From: Solen grandis
Taxonomy: Eukaryota; Mollusca; Bivalvia; Adapedonta; Solenidae
Direction: 5' to 3'
Assembly (NCBI GenBank): GCA_021229015.1
Contig: CM037790.1
Span: forward strand, 58,810,049-58,874,048
Length of the DNA: 64,000 bases
Position 1 is the first letter of the stretch. Each line of letters opens with the position of its first letter. The position numbers and the translations under genes are program-made. The notes under the pieces are model-generated. The model was not told where the DNA came from. It saw only the letters and a list, made by a program, of their open reading frames with translations, and searched no databases. Shown in pieces: positions 33,412 through 46,849 of this stretch.

Positions 33412-34256
33412 GTATAGAATGTATATTGGCAAATGGAAATATGGAGTCTTATCTATTGTGTTGTTTTATTTATACATTTATTTTCTTTTTTCTTACTTTA
33501 TTTGTTTCAGTGTATGACTAATTCGTAATGAGCACAGTGAGGTCAAAATAACTAAGGGTTCTTCACTGATTAAAAATGACAAATAAATACACACCACGTG
33601 AGCGTGCGCTGCCATTTTATTTTCATTAAGAGTATAGTGTTTAGCTACACGTAAATACATGTACTTCATATATATCATCATTGTATTATCGCAATCGAAA
33701 ATGCTCCCACGAGTTCTCGCTCCTAAATCAGTCCCTCTAACTACATGAGCGATGGAACCAGCAATGATTGTTCTAACCTTTGACCACCTAACGTTGCCCT
33801 AATCCATATGTCTGTTAGTATGCGAGCAATGTCAAGATTACATCAAAGTATCACAAAATATAAATAGATAAATAAATAATCGAATGTGAGTGATACATAG
33901 ATATCAGAATTAACTGAATAAACAAAATTCAGTGTGTGAATGATGCATATATAGTTTTACTACTTTAGTAGATAGATTTTAATAATGAAAGACATAAACC
34001 TTTTAAACTGGAACAATTGAGGAACAAAATCCGCTGATCAAATTCCCATTCATTCCTGCACACGGTATGTAATGGCATTAGAAATAAAGACAATAATACT
34101 GCTGACAAGATGCAATATACTTGACACTACCTTAACCCCAATGACACGAAATTCAGTAGATAAGAGATAGGACAGACACGTTCCTGTCTAAAACTGCAGT
34201 GTGTTCATAAACTTGACCATAAGGCTTCCTTTCTACACGAGAAAACACCGGTCAAG

Positions 34257-36316
34257 ATGAAGATTGCTTTCGTTCTTTTTATGCTTGGAGTAGTAGTTGG
34301 TAAGAATGCATTTTCTTTCTTCACAGATAGGTTTTAAATACGTACATACAAATCTGACTACTGTTTGAGAAAAACAGTGTCTTGAGATCCGAAAAAAAAT
34401 CCAAATTTAACACCTTGACAGGCATATTTTATTCAGTTTTATGATTTGACAACGTGCTATTTTGTTTGAGATAGAAACACGTAAATTAGCACATGTAAAT
34501 TATTTCTGGATTTAACAGAAATTACTTTCAGATTGATACAATCAATCTCATTAAAACCAAAACCTAACTGAAGCTCGCTAGATAGGATCTGATGACCTTT
34601 GATTAGCCACTCAAATCATCGGCTTCAAAATGCTGGGGTTTAACCTTGTAAATATTCGCAACTTAGCAGCAGCGAACGGATTTAGTGGATATCACCGAAT
34701 CATATGCAGTTTGATTTTCAAATTCATTATGGCAGCCCCCATGATCAGCGGACCCATGAAAACAAACAAACAAACACCGAAAAAACTCCAATCCTTGGAT
34801 GATTTTTTTTTTTTTTTTTTGATGAAACCAGCTAGCTTTCGCAATATTGTTAGTATTTGGTAAGGCAATTACTTGCCAAAATGATTGGTAGGACAGCCAT
34901 GAAGTCTCTTCCTTCCCAAGAAACCTTTAAAATTTGTTTTTGTTGAGGTTTTATCTCTTGAAAATGTTTAAGCGTTAAGCTTTGCAACTTAATCATCACA
35001 ATTCATGATCGCTGTCATGTTTTATGATTATACGAACATATTTGAAACGCGCATTCTGATTGGACAATTTCGAAATCATTTTCTTATTAATATTCATGAC
35101 GTAGACGTCCTTTCACGGGATGTTATCAGATCTTCGTAACGTAGAGTATCGGAGTCAAAACGCAGAACTGATCTTAATGAGACTGAGATTGATTCCATGA
35201 TTTAAAAAAGATAGACATAACATTCAAGTTCTCGTTAATTCGAATTAGCGATTATCTTTCAAAACTATCATGTTTTTATGAAAGAGGATAATGAACAACC
35301 AATAGTATGTTGACATATTTTTAATACAGGTGTCCAGTCGGCCGCTGTCCAAAGCGGTTGTCCAGGGGGTCTTGGCCTAGTTTATTGCTTTGTTGACCCA
35401 TGTATGTCTGCAAAACTGCATGGGTGCAATGGGTACCCGGATGCCACATGCGAGTAAGTGTTGTCATCGTCACTATCATATCATGATTCAACAACAACAA
35501 TGACGCCGTCGTCATGCTCTTTATAATTGATATTTCGAGAAAGATACTCTAATGTTACCATAGCAACCCAGGACTACTAATGTAAATTTCCTTTTTCTAT
35601 ACATTCTGAAAAATTCTGAAGAAGAAGAAAAAAAAAAGGCTATTGTTTCATTCCGAGATTTTTACAACAAATTCATCATCCTCATCGGTGCATAACAGTA
35701 CATGTACATTTGATTTGACTTGTACATCTTTACTCTTCAATATCAATATATATATATATAATTTAAAAAGCATTCAACACTTGTACGTAGTTTGTATATT
35801 ACGACTCACTTCAGGATGAATTTTTCCGGCGACATCTTTATACTTTACTACTGACCTAGATTTTTCACCGAATTTCGACCAATCAGAAATGATTAGACAT
35901 TTATTTCTACGTGCACCTGCTTAAAGGCAGCGTTCTCATTGGCTAATGGTCCAGGCTGGTTTTATTTACTTTTCACAAATATCACTGGACATGAAAACTG
36001 TGTGCAAAATCAGAGATACGGACTGTTTACAACAAAACGGTACCGGAAATAAATACTATCTTACGATACAGCTGTCACAAATATTTACTTCAGAAAATGT
36101 TTGACGTTATAAAAGAAACTGTATCCACTTCACAATGGCGCCTTCACAGCAAAACTTCCATAACTTATCAATCAATATAGTTCAACTAATCTTGCCGCCG
36201 AATATATTTTTGTAAAGATGCTTTTTATTTGCTTATTCTCTTATAGGTCAAACTATTGTGGTGGATGTAACGCTGTGTGGAAAGATGCCAGTGGAAACGT
36301 AGTCACGTGCCACTGA
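34257..36316 (+). CDS. Small secreted 8-cysteine protein (three coding exons)
   Basis: Coding exons are 34257-34299, 35330-35453 and 36247-36316 (TGA 36314-36316), joined by GTAAG/ACAG and GTAAGT/ATAG introns of 1030 and 793 bp. The product is 78 residues. A signal peptide comes first: Met-Lys-Ile then about 12 hydrophobic residues ending near GVQSA. A mature part of about 58 residues follows, with 8 cysteines: CPGG at 25, YCFVDPC at 34 and 39, GCNG at 47, TCE at 55, NYCGGCN at 60 and 63, and VTCH at 77. An even Cys number in a small secreted protein points to four disulfides. The ESNYCGGCNAVW segment resembles a motif I have seen in uncharacterised invertebrate secreted proteins, but I cannot name the family or function. 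Defence, matrix or protease-inhibitor roles are all possible. The intron phases (1, then 2) agree across both junctions, and the reading stays open. Confidence 0.8.
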
Positions 36317-37590
36317 TCGGTATGTTTAAATATCAGGGCAAAAAGTTCATTTTAAGGGCGTTTGTGACAGTTTGCATCATTTTCTGTATAGGCAAAGAAG
36401 GAAAATTTAAACTGTCAACAAATTTGTTAACTGCGATAGACATAAGAACATTTTCATGAATTGTTATTTCCAAAAATTAAAAAAATCTATTGAACAGTTT
36501 AACTGTTCTTTCTTTGTCTATATAGAAATGCAAACTGCCAATACGCCCTTAAGTTTTATCAAGAAAGATTTCAGTATTTCCAGTTCTCCTGTACTACCAT
36601 TTAAGATCTAATAAGGGTAACATGAATATAACAGACAATGTCATACAAATGCACTTCTTTGAAGTCAAACGTCAAATGCAATGGATTTTCATACGCCCGG
36701 TTCTCATATACTTTGTATGGTAACCCAAACATATGCTCGAGGATGCCTCATATATACAACTTCGCTATTTCACGTCATTCTTTTCACAGGTTGACCTCTC
36801 TAATAAACACGTAATTTCTTTAGTGATAAACTAAAAGTAGGATATACTACATGCAATATTGCATTTACATATAATCGCAAATCGCTTGAAAAACGCGAAA
36901 TGATATATTCAACATTTTCCAACGTGAGACAATTTTAAAAAATGCTTGAGTATATTTGACTTTATAATACAAATATACCACATGTATATTGGCATCATAC
37001 TTCAAATCATGTAATCTCACTCACACATGTACAGGAATGAATGGTTTTAAACATTTTAGTTGTGAGTAAGTTGAACAATGCATGTGTAACTTAATTTGTT
37101 GTAAGTGTAACATGCGAGGATCCAGCCATTCCTTTTAAGGGAGACTGGGTCCGACAGGGATATGTTGACCAACTATGAAAATTACCATATCTAGCTAGTT
37201 CTAGTAAGGGGTAAGAGGGTTCTTTTCTTCTTTACTCTTATGGGAATGCCCCCATCCCCCCTCTGGATCCGCGGATGTGTAACACAAATGAAGTATGTAA
37301 TTACTACCTACTAAAGAAACAAACAAAAAAAAAAAAAAAAAAATGAATGCAACTTTGTATGAGATGTTTTGAAATGTAGCTAGTATATGGCATTAGATTA
37401 TAATACTGTATAACTGTTTTTATCCTTTATATCGTTTCTATTGTTTTGAATGTACATGTATTTGAACTATACTGCATTTTGGCACAAACATTAAAACTGT
37501 CTATTCCCATCTATTTCAGGTAATCATCATGAGTCTTTGATATATCCGTAATGACATGTTCGATAAATAATTAAATATTTCATTTTACGC
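36317..37590 (+). other. Probable 3' UTR intron and last exon of the cysteine-rich gene
   Basis: Three bases after the stop codon lies a GTATGT donor (36320). A good acceptor CTATTTCAG ends at 37519, followed by a short AT-rich exon with the polyadenylation variant ATTAAA at 37570-37575. A 3' UTR split this way is plausible. Alternatively the transcript ends earlier, within 36317-37500, which holds no other gene. A run of about 22 A lies at 37321-37343. Confidence 0.45.
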
Positions 37591-37599
37591 TTGAGTATT

Positions 37600-38129
37600 T
37601 TGTTGTTAGTAAGTGACCTTATTCAAAAGACACAAATTAAAAAAAAAATGGAAAAATGAAAAAGACTTGTACACTGCACTCGATACAAAAGTAATGATTC
37701 AATTTTTAAGTTTCGTATCTAGAGAATGTTGTTACTCAAGGGCTACAACTTTGATATATATTTTTATTGCTTCCATGAAGTATTGACACGGTTACTTCCC
37801 TTCATCAAGGGTAATATATACTGAAAATTCTGGTTCATAATTTGGTGTTTATTATAGATTTTTGATAACATTTTTCAGGTTAATGAGATGCGTTACAAGA
37901 TCATAATATTTTTGAATAAAAAATAACTTAATTTAAAATCTTAAGTAGTACTTAATGTTGTATCTTATAAGTAATTGTAGCCAATTAATTTCCCCAATGT
38001 TTGCACCATTTGCCTATGTGAAATGAAAGAAGTTGTACATATAACACATTTAACGGTAAGGAAGTTTGTCTTTGTGTCTGACACATTCATATATCACATA
38101 TATTTTATTAAGACGTGAAAAAAAAAATG
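37600..38129. other. Gene-free AT-rich stretch
   Basis: No frame, repeat or RNA gene recognised. Confidence 0.6.
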
Positions 38130-40085
38130 AGAAATTAACATTAATCTAAGAGGACGAGAAAAGTCAGTATAAGGTTAACAATGAACCTGTAGGACGTGAA
38201 GATACAATTAATCTCATGAGATATGTAGTTAGCATTAATCTAGGGGACGAAAAGTCAGTATAAGGTTGACAATGAACCTGTAGGACGTGAAGATACAATT
38301 AATCTCATGAGATATGTAGTTAGCATTAATCTAGAGGACGAGAAGTTAACGTTATTTTGATAAGCTGGGAAGTTTGTATGAATATAATCGGATGATAAGT
38401 TAACGTTAATCTGATAGGACGTGTAGTTAGCATTAATCTAGTAGGACGAGAAGTTAACGTTATTTTGATAATTAGGAGAAGTATTAATAAAATTAATCGG
38501 AAGATTTAAGTTAACATTAATACTTTTCTAGGGAAGTGTTGTTAACAATGAACTAAGAGTGGCAGATAAATTAACCTTATTATTGATAAGGGAGAAAAGT
38601 CATAAAATAAATAACGAGGATGAAACAATTAATCCCATGGAAGATTGCATTATTAAGGACAATGGTACTATAATGATAGAATAGAATGGAGAAAGTAACA
38701 ATTAGATAGTTAATGGGACAAGGAGTTAAATCAATAAAAAATGAATGCACGTAGGATTTTAAATCTAATATAAATATAATGACGAGGAGTTTAAATCATA
38801 ATACAAAAAATGGTAGATGAGGAACGTGACAGAGTTAAATCAAAAAAGGTAATGGACGAGGATCTGAAAGGGAGTTAAATCAATAAAAAATGTGATGGAA
38901 CGAAGGATTTAAATCAATCTGTATGTAAATGTAATGGGACGATGACTAATATCAATATGTATGAAAATGTAATGGGACGAGCAGTTAAATCAATCTAAAC
39001 GTAATAGGAACGAGGAGTTAAATCAATCTAAATGTAATTGGACGAGGAGTTAAATCAATCTAAATGTAATGGGAAAAAGGAGTTAAATCATTCTAATTAT
39101 TGGTTTGTAATGGGACGTGGAATTAAATCAGTCTAATAAGAAGAGAGGTTAGCATTCTTCTGATGAGACTAGGAATTTACATAAATATAACAGAACAAGA
39201 ATTTAACATTTATTTACATAATATTACACGAGATGACATTAATATAGGCGAGAAATTAACATAAAAAAAGAATAGAAACTGACATTAATATATAAGGGCG
39301 AGAAATTAACAGTTAAAAAATAGCTTGAGAAGATAACATCAAAAGCACGAGAAATTAATAATTAAAAAAAAATTAACCTTTAGACAATAGTGCGACAAGT
39401 TTACATGAATATAATAGCACGAGAAATTAACCTTTAGACAATAGTGCGACAAGTTTACATGAATATAATAGCACGAGAAATTAACCTTTAGACAATAGTG
39501 CGACAAGTTTACATGAATATAATAGCATGAGAAATTAACCTTTAGACAAGAGTGCGACATGTTTACTTGAATATAATAGCACAAGAAATTAACCTTTAGA
39601 CAATAGTGCGACATATTTACATGAATATAATAGCACGAGAAATTAACTTTTAGACAATAGTGCGACAAGTTTACATGAATGTAATACCACAAGAAATTAA
39701 CCTTTAGACAATAGTGCGACAAGTTTACATGAATATAATAGCACGAGAAATTAACCTTTAGACAATAGTGCGACATGTTAACATGAATATTATAGCACGA
39801 GAAATTAACCTTTAGACAATAGTGCGACAAGTTTGCATGAATATAATAGCACGAGAAATTAACCTTTAGACAATAGTGCGACAAGTTTACATGAATATAA
39901 TAGCACGAGAAATTGACATTAATATAGTAGCACGAGAAGTTAACATCTACATAATAGCACGAGAAATTGACATTAATATAGTAGCACGAGAAGTTAACAT
40001 CTACATAATAGCACGAGTATTTAAATTAAAATCAATACAATGGGATGAAAAGTTAGCATTAATCAGATGGGACTAGATGTTCAAA
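38130..40085. repeat. Complex minisatellite with several sub-arrays
   Basis: All parts share words such as GACGAGAAGTTAAC / GAGTTAAATCAAT / CACGAGAAATTAAC. Sub-arrays: about 100-bp units at 38160-38340; loose 40-60-bp units to 38850; ~32-bp units (AGGAGTTAAATCAATCTAAA, then TGTAATGGGACG) at 38860-39130; nine to ten 54-bp units at 39370-39900 (CACGAGAAATTAACCTTTAG, then ACAATAGTGCGACAAGTTTA); and 54-bp double units made of two related 27-bp halves to about 40020. 54 is divisible by three, which creates the long minus-strand frame at 39339-39884 with an 18-residue repeat; that is not a gene. Confidence 0.9.
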
Positions 40086-43000
40086 TTTCTCTCGTAAAAG
40101 GGGAGATAATAAGGTTATTACAGGACACTAAGGAGAAAAATTGATCTAGCAAGACGATAAATTAACATTTATCTCAAGGTACGATACATTTTGATGTGAA
40201 GATTGCATCCTAAATAGTGTTAGACCAGCTTCTCAACATTAAAGGGGCGTATACGTATTTGAATCGAAATGTTTTCGTAGGAGCCAGTGTTACTTTTTTG
40301 AGCTGCATTCTTAATTCTCAGAAATGCGGTCTCATTTCTATGACGTCGGTCTCCGGAACCTGATAACTCATATTTCAGTATACATGCTCCCTTCGAAATG
40401 GGCCAAATTGTTTCTATATAATATCGTGATTTATTCGTATTTTTCATTCGTATGAGTGACTGTTTCAGAAAGCTCTGTATGTAAACTATTAGTATATTTT
40501 ATAATTATAACACCTTTGATAAAAAGATAATTTATTCTGGTTAAAATTCACAGACGAATATTAAAGTCTACGGCTATATGTACGGACCAGTGAATGATTT
40601 TTAAATCAACACAGATGCATCTTAAGACTTTGCAACGAAAATATTGGCGCAACTTGAAAACAGTTAGCATAAATGGTTGACATTGCATTGGTGTTCATAA
40701 CATACAGTGCATTACGAATTGAAAAATCACAATTTTGGACCGGGATTAACCAATGTATTCTATCGCATTCAAAAACATTCAATCAGAGATGGTCGATATA
40801 TATTTCAGATACTGCGACATTTTACTCTGGTTAGTAATGCAATCAGGATAATTTTGACATGTTAATGATATTTTACTTTCTTTGTATACGGATAGAGCGA
40901 CATTTTACCAATTAACATTCGGAAAGTAGTTCGTAAAGGTTGACCTAATATCAAGTCTGCCTCGGTCTAAACTTTAATACCGAACACAGATTTAATGACA
41001 GTATCTTAGCAGAGCGTTGTAATATCTGTTAAGTGTCTATGATTTTAAACTCCATTTTTTTTTATTTTGCCTTGCACAAACTTATAAGCTAGGAAAATAT
41101 AACAGTATTGTTCAATTGGCAGCTCTCAGGACTATCAGTCCTTTGATTATATCCGAATTGAGTGCGCATTGTAAAGATGTAAAATTTGACACAAAGCGAA
41201 AGAACAAACAAACAACAACAAAACTATTAAGTTTAATAGGATTACGGCTTAATTTGACGCATATCAAATGTGACAGTGAATATTTTAAGTCGCGGAGCAA
41301 AGCTAGATTCAACTATTCTTAAAATCTTGAAAACTGATCAATCACCTTTAAAAGTACAGCGTATGACTGTAAACATGTGTGCGTATGTATGTGAGTCTGA
41401 GGAAATTAAGGTTGTATGTGCATATGCATTCATGCACGTATATGCATACTATATCATTCTGGCATATGAAAAATATTGTTTTAATAAAAACAATAATTTA
41501 CATCAGCTGATCGTATGTTTTTCAATATCGGTCAGACGCGATAAAAAAACTATTAAGTTATCAGTCGACTCCTTTCGTTTAAAAGAGGCTCTCGTTTAAA
41601 CATTGGATTGAAGCGGTACAAGTTTCAAATTTAAAATAAGCAAATTGGCAAGTGATGTCAGTTTTTTTGGCTCCGATTGACGTCAGTAGAGGAGATATGA
41701 ACATCAAGTTGCAGCGTGCAGTGAAATCACCTAGTTATCTTTAGAGAGCGGTTTGAAAAGATCGCTCTCTTCCTTCCACTTTCTGTCACCAGCTAAGAAA
41801 TTCTCTCTCCCCAATCCCCACTCTCTTTCTCTTTCTCTTTCTCTCTCCCCCCCCCCCCCCCCCCCCCCCCCTCTATCTCTCTTTCTCTGTCCGTCTGTAT
41901 TTCCATCGATCGCTCAAATTGCCCATCAAAAAACATGCATATATCCACATTTTGTCACCAGCTTAGCATTACTCTCTCTCTCTCAATTCGTTCGTCTGTC
42001 TGTTTATTGATTGCTCCACCCAGCCCACCAACCTACCTCTTGTATTTTGTGTTTGGAACACAATTTCAATTCTGTCAGATTTATTACAATTTAATGGCAG
42101 TAAAAGTACACTTACCAGTATTTAACAATACAGAGAAAGAACGAACTCATGTGTTAGGTAATTTACAGTCTACTTTCTAGCTGGTGCTAGTTCAGTCAAC
42201 TTTCTTTGTTTCCACCTGATTATTGGGTATATTCGTTAATCCTGTAGGACCAGCCGAGACATCTGGCGCTAGGATATCATATGTACAAGGGTTGATTAAT
42301 TATTTCGAGACAACATCTAATAACTAACATTTTTTGTTAACATAGTACATGACCTCAATGATCACCACAGGTGCCCTTTTATACACCTTGGAGTGGATCA
42401 AATCGAATTTAATTACATGCACAATGATAGTAGCAGCGACTTGACCTATATTCAAACCACTGACCCCATATCTGTAGTCGTACGTCCTACCACTGGACTA
42501 TTTCGCTCCTTAGTTAAGGCTAAGATACAATATACATTAATGACTGGGATTTAGTACTGAACTTACACGGCAATATAGGGGACAGTAACAGTCATAGCGG
42601 GCAAGTCGCTAGCCATTATTTGATTTGTTTCATCGACCCTTTCTTCTTGTCATAAATTTATAATTTTCATCATTTAAACGCATTTTTGTTTCTAGCGACC
42701 CAACACGAATTTTTACTGACCCTTCAAAGAATATAGGGGGTCACCACGTGACCGCGATTCTACCAAATTAATGAACATGTCAGAGGTAAACAATATCATA
42801 TTCAGGCAATATCAACTGCATATAAATCAAGGCCTTTGGTGTTTCAAAGTGCCATTATTGTCATGTTTTTTCGCTTTAATTGCTATTACGGAAATGTATT
42901 TTATTTCATTTTATTTTGGGTGGGTTCAGCTCGCTTTCATTCTTTCCATTTTTCTTTTTTAACTTCAAAATTTACGGTCAGGTTAACCACTAGACACAAA

Positions 43001-43568
43001 ATAAATTTGTTTATCTGAGCAAATGAACAACAAATAATATTTACGCACACAAAAATACTGTGTTTAAGAGTGAACCTCAATGGAATCTGCATAGCATTTG
43101 ATTTTTTTTTTTTTTTTTTAACGCATCATCATCATTTTCTGACATCATTGATTTAATAACATATGCATCCTTTTTTTCCATCTCTTGCTACTAGATGAAT
43201 CTTACTTGTTCTTAAAACAATGAATTAGAAGAAAACACTCACGTGTAAACATTGTGTATTTCACCCGAATACAAGAATAGCCCATGGTGCCAGTTTTTTC
43301 CTCCTCGCATACAGGACGACGACATTTCACGAACAGGGACTTGCTTCTGTACTGATTGCAAAAATTACTGTACACAGGAAAATCAACAAGGGTGGACACC
43401 ATTTCGAATACATCTATACAATATACATACCGAAATATACAAAACTATCGAATAATATCTCCCATTGTGTGTTTATTCATTTGAAATATTCACGCATCCA
43501 ACAAAAGGACAACAACCTGTATCAAAAATGAAAGTACATTATGGAATGTTTCGGATTTTTACATCGCG

Positions 43569-43639
43569 GTAATGGTCAGAGATATTGCGAATAAGTATGT
43601 AACAATAAATGACATACTCGCAATAACACTGACCATTAC
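43569..43639. other. 71-nt hairpin, microRNA-precursor-sized
   Basis: GTAATGGTCAGAGATATTGC on the left arm and GCAATAACACTGACCATTAC on the right pair with few mismatches; the loop, AACAATAAATG, is flanked by AGTATGT/ACATACT. Length and shape would suit a microRNA precursor. A small foldback MITE remnant is equally possible. The mature sequence and strand are unknown. Confidence 0.5.
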
Positions 43640-45484
43640 AGCTATGCAAATGAACTATTTTGCAAGGAAGTAAAGAGTAAGGTTGAACACTCCTATTGAA
43701 AATTTCTGTTTTGAAGAGTTCACATTTTTTATGTTAGCCTAGTGTGTAAAGCAAAGGACAACCATTTTCTTTTGAATATTAGGGCCGTTGCTTCCAATCC
43801 CACCAGGAATCATTTTTTTTAAATTATTTTCTTCGTTTCGTCACTCTGCTATATTAAATATTAATAATTTAATATGTGTAATACGTTTAGAAAATGCAAG
43901 TTACATGTACTGTTAAGTTTGATATACATTTTGAGTTTTTTCCTTGACATTACTGGTACACCATAACTTTTTATTTCCAGTTTAGACCCTACGGCCGCCG
44001 TTTGCAAATGTGACTTACGTATTACCATTGATTTAAATTTTGGTATTTTTTCTTTCTTTCTTTTTTTCTTTTTTTTTTTAATTTCTCACTTATTTTTAGT
44101 ATAATGTCAAAGCAAACCTATATATTTGAAAAATACTGAGTGTCTAAAAAGTCACATTTTAGTGTATTTATAAAAAAAAATGGCTAAAATTTAAATACAA
44201 AATCAGTTTTAGTTTTTTTTCACAATTTCGTTAAGAACTGAACAATATCTATATATCTATTCGATATACAGTTGCAATTCGCCACTTTATCTTAGGACAT
44301 GTAAAGTAACTTTATTTTGAGTACAGGAAAGTTCTACTTACCAAATGCAACAGTAAAATTACCGAAATTATACCGATACTACCAAAGTAAAAACCACAAA
44401 AGGATATATTTCACGAAAAGCTTTAAAAAATATATATATGATATCATTTCAATCAAATGTGTGATAATTTTTACTAGCGATGCATAAGACGCGCATTTCG
44501 TTATATTCCGGTTGAATACCCCCACCATACACTCCGCTGATGGCGAATTTAAATCACAGGCTGACATAGACCGGATGCTTGTGATTTAAACGGGATGTTC
44601 TGAGAGAACACAGCTTCCAGTTTCAAAATCTATTCATTAGTAAGAAAGATGCGGTAATTTAAAAATCAATACCGTATCTCTCCGATCGATCGATATCATT
44701 ATCGATGTTTCTTAAATGTTTGCTCTTAAATTTGTTTTTGATCCCGATAACAGACTGCTACCGGTAGCAAAACAATGATATTTATAATCTAGTAGTGTCT
44801 ACCTCTACATTATTTATTTATTATCTTCATTTCTGTCGATCGCCCCCGTACTTTCCAGATTTCTAGATTTCTGTTACTGATTAAGTTTTATACTAGAACT
44901 CGTTAAGTATTAAATATATTTCTAATCGTGTAATATATCATTCAGTTCCACTGAAAAAAAATTTATTTTAAAAAATGTTCATCGAAATCAGTCAAGAGAC
45001 ATAAAATAATCATTAAAAAAAATTAAGACAGACAGGGATTTGAACCATTACCCCTCAAATGGTTTCAGTAAGAGTCCTCAAGAGGTTGAATTCATAAAGA
45101 CCGCTTGTTCAAATGATTTGTGGATTATTTAACGGCCATAAAAATGAACATCCATCTTAAATTCTGAATTTATTAGGCCCTGAGATCACATAACAGAGAA
45201 CAAATATCTATTTCCTTAATTTAATCCAATGGCAATACATTAAACCTTATGTGCAAAATGATTATGGGAGATAAATGTGCACTAGAGTGTGTGCACTTAC
45301 ACAAATCTCTTACTTAAGGCCGCGTGCTGCATTTGGAACTTGTCTCTGAATTCATATAAGGACATACCAAGTTGCTATGTTCTAGAAAAACCAAAGGGCG
45401 ATATATACAGATGAAACTATACAGAAACGGTCGCATGTTTGGCACCAACCAAATATAACCATGTAAAAAGAATGTCAAGTCGGA

Positions 45485-45545
45485 CTGGGATTCGAACCCA
45501 GGACCCTTGGCTTACATTGCGAGACCTCTACTGGACGGATATACA
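45485..45545 (-). repeat. tRNA-like SINE head or tRNA pseudogene
   Basis: The minus strand has AGTAGAGGTCTCGCAATGTA (A-box-like), then TCCTGGGTTCGAATCCCAG, a perfect T-arm with B box. The acceptor stem does not form with any upstream sequence, so it is not an intact tRNA gene. Confidence 0.5.
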
Positions 45546-46849
45546 GGATTGCTAACACAAAAGGTTACAAATAGGCTTTTATATTACCTAGTAAGAAAAA
45601 TGTACAACCAGACACTTCATATTACGCCATGTGACACTGGAGTTAAGGTCTGTTGCTGTCAATTCTGAACAGACATTCCTAAAATGTTCATAGGAGGTGT
45701 AAATTAGTATGTAGTTGCATGTGCATGTGCACTTTCATTTTCTGGTTTTCGAGCATTTTGATATTTAATTGTCAGGTCAAGTTTCAAGCTATTTTGATCA
45801 GATGATTAAAAATACATTTAAGGTGTTTGAAGGTTAACATGTACTAGAAACATGAAATTGCAAGTTTAATATTTTTTTATGTTTACACTCAAGCACATAC
45901 ATTCATTTGTTAGAATTCTTGTCTGATATTGGCTCAGCTGGCGAGGCGTTATGGCCCTTGAATCAAGCATCTATAAAGATTTTTTAAACACGCACTGATA
46001 GTTGTAGGTGGTGTATCTTTTATCAATAAACAGTATAAATACCATGTATAGAGTACATGTTTTATACTTCATCCTTCATGCTTTCTGATCGCACGCAGTC
46101 ATTCAACGCTTTCGGTGCTTTGATTTAATACATCTTGGTCCCGACACAATGGCGATTTTTGCTAGTTTTGTATTTTCCATGCATGTTTGACAATATTTTC
46201 ACCTGTAACTTATAAAAAACATCATAAGTTACAAACTGTGATAAAATATTCTAAAATATCATGTTGATATGTTATTAAAATATTTAGAATGCATTTTTTT
46301 AGTTAACAAATACCAGCACCTGATTGTACGAAAGGAAAATGCCATGTGCTAACCTAAGACACTATGTAGGGCAACATAGTAACGACTGAGTACGAAGTAG
46401 AGTGAAACGGGACCTAGGTCATTTCGTACTGTGATTCATTACCTGACTCGAAACCACCGCGTGGTCATATAACCTGTAGTTGCACCCCTCTCTCTCTCTC
46501 TTACACACACATGGTTATTGGTTATGTAATGTAATCAGTCTCATTGAATTACGCACAAGGGGGGGGGGGGGGGGGGGGGGGGGGGGGAGAGAAGCGGAAG
46601 AAGAAGAAATATAGAATATAGAGTTGTGGTGTTAATTATTCGATATGAATTATATCATCTAACTCGTAGAAGGAAATCGTTATTGTTCTCGCTAAAATGC
46701 TATATTCAAAACTCGCTTGATACGACAACTCAGGACCTTGTTTTGTGACGCATGAAGTCAAACCTGTATGAAACGACCAGTGTTAAAATCATTCAGTGAC
46801 CTCTTACTCCAAGTATAGGCTAAATGGAATTCTTGAGAGTTTTGAAGCT

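Larger units (their letters stand above)
40086..46840. other. Long gene-free stretch
   Basis: No supported coding exon. It holds: a (TC)n then C25 run (41821-41871); a polypyrimidine-rich frame that is only this low-complexity DNA; tRNA-like, probably SINE-head, fragments on the minus strand at about 42425-42510 (GTCCAGTGGTAGGACGTACG), 45030-45100 and 45485-45545; a hairpin at 43569-43639; TTTAAATCACA with its inverse at 44548-44590; and a G29 run at 46559-46587. The remainder is ordinary AT-rich sequence. Confidence 0.55.

Noticed and set aside
39339..39884. 181-codon minus-strand frame with a perfect 18-residue repeat
   Set aside because: It exactly tracks a 54-bp minisatellite; the frame stays open only because 54 is divisible by three, and it ends where the array changes.
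41753..42180. Frames rich in Ser, Leu and Pro
   Set aside because: They translate a (TC)n and C25 tract; no splice or homology support.
43252..43455. 67-codon frame with several cysteines
   Set aside because: No signal peptide, no splice context and no recognisable family; likely chance in a gene-free region.
45485..45545. Minus-strand tRNA gene
   Set aside because: The T-arm and B box are perfect but no acceptor stem forms; treated as a SINE head or pseudogene. The same judgement applies near 42425, 45030, 52980 and 58143.
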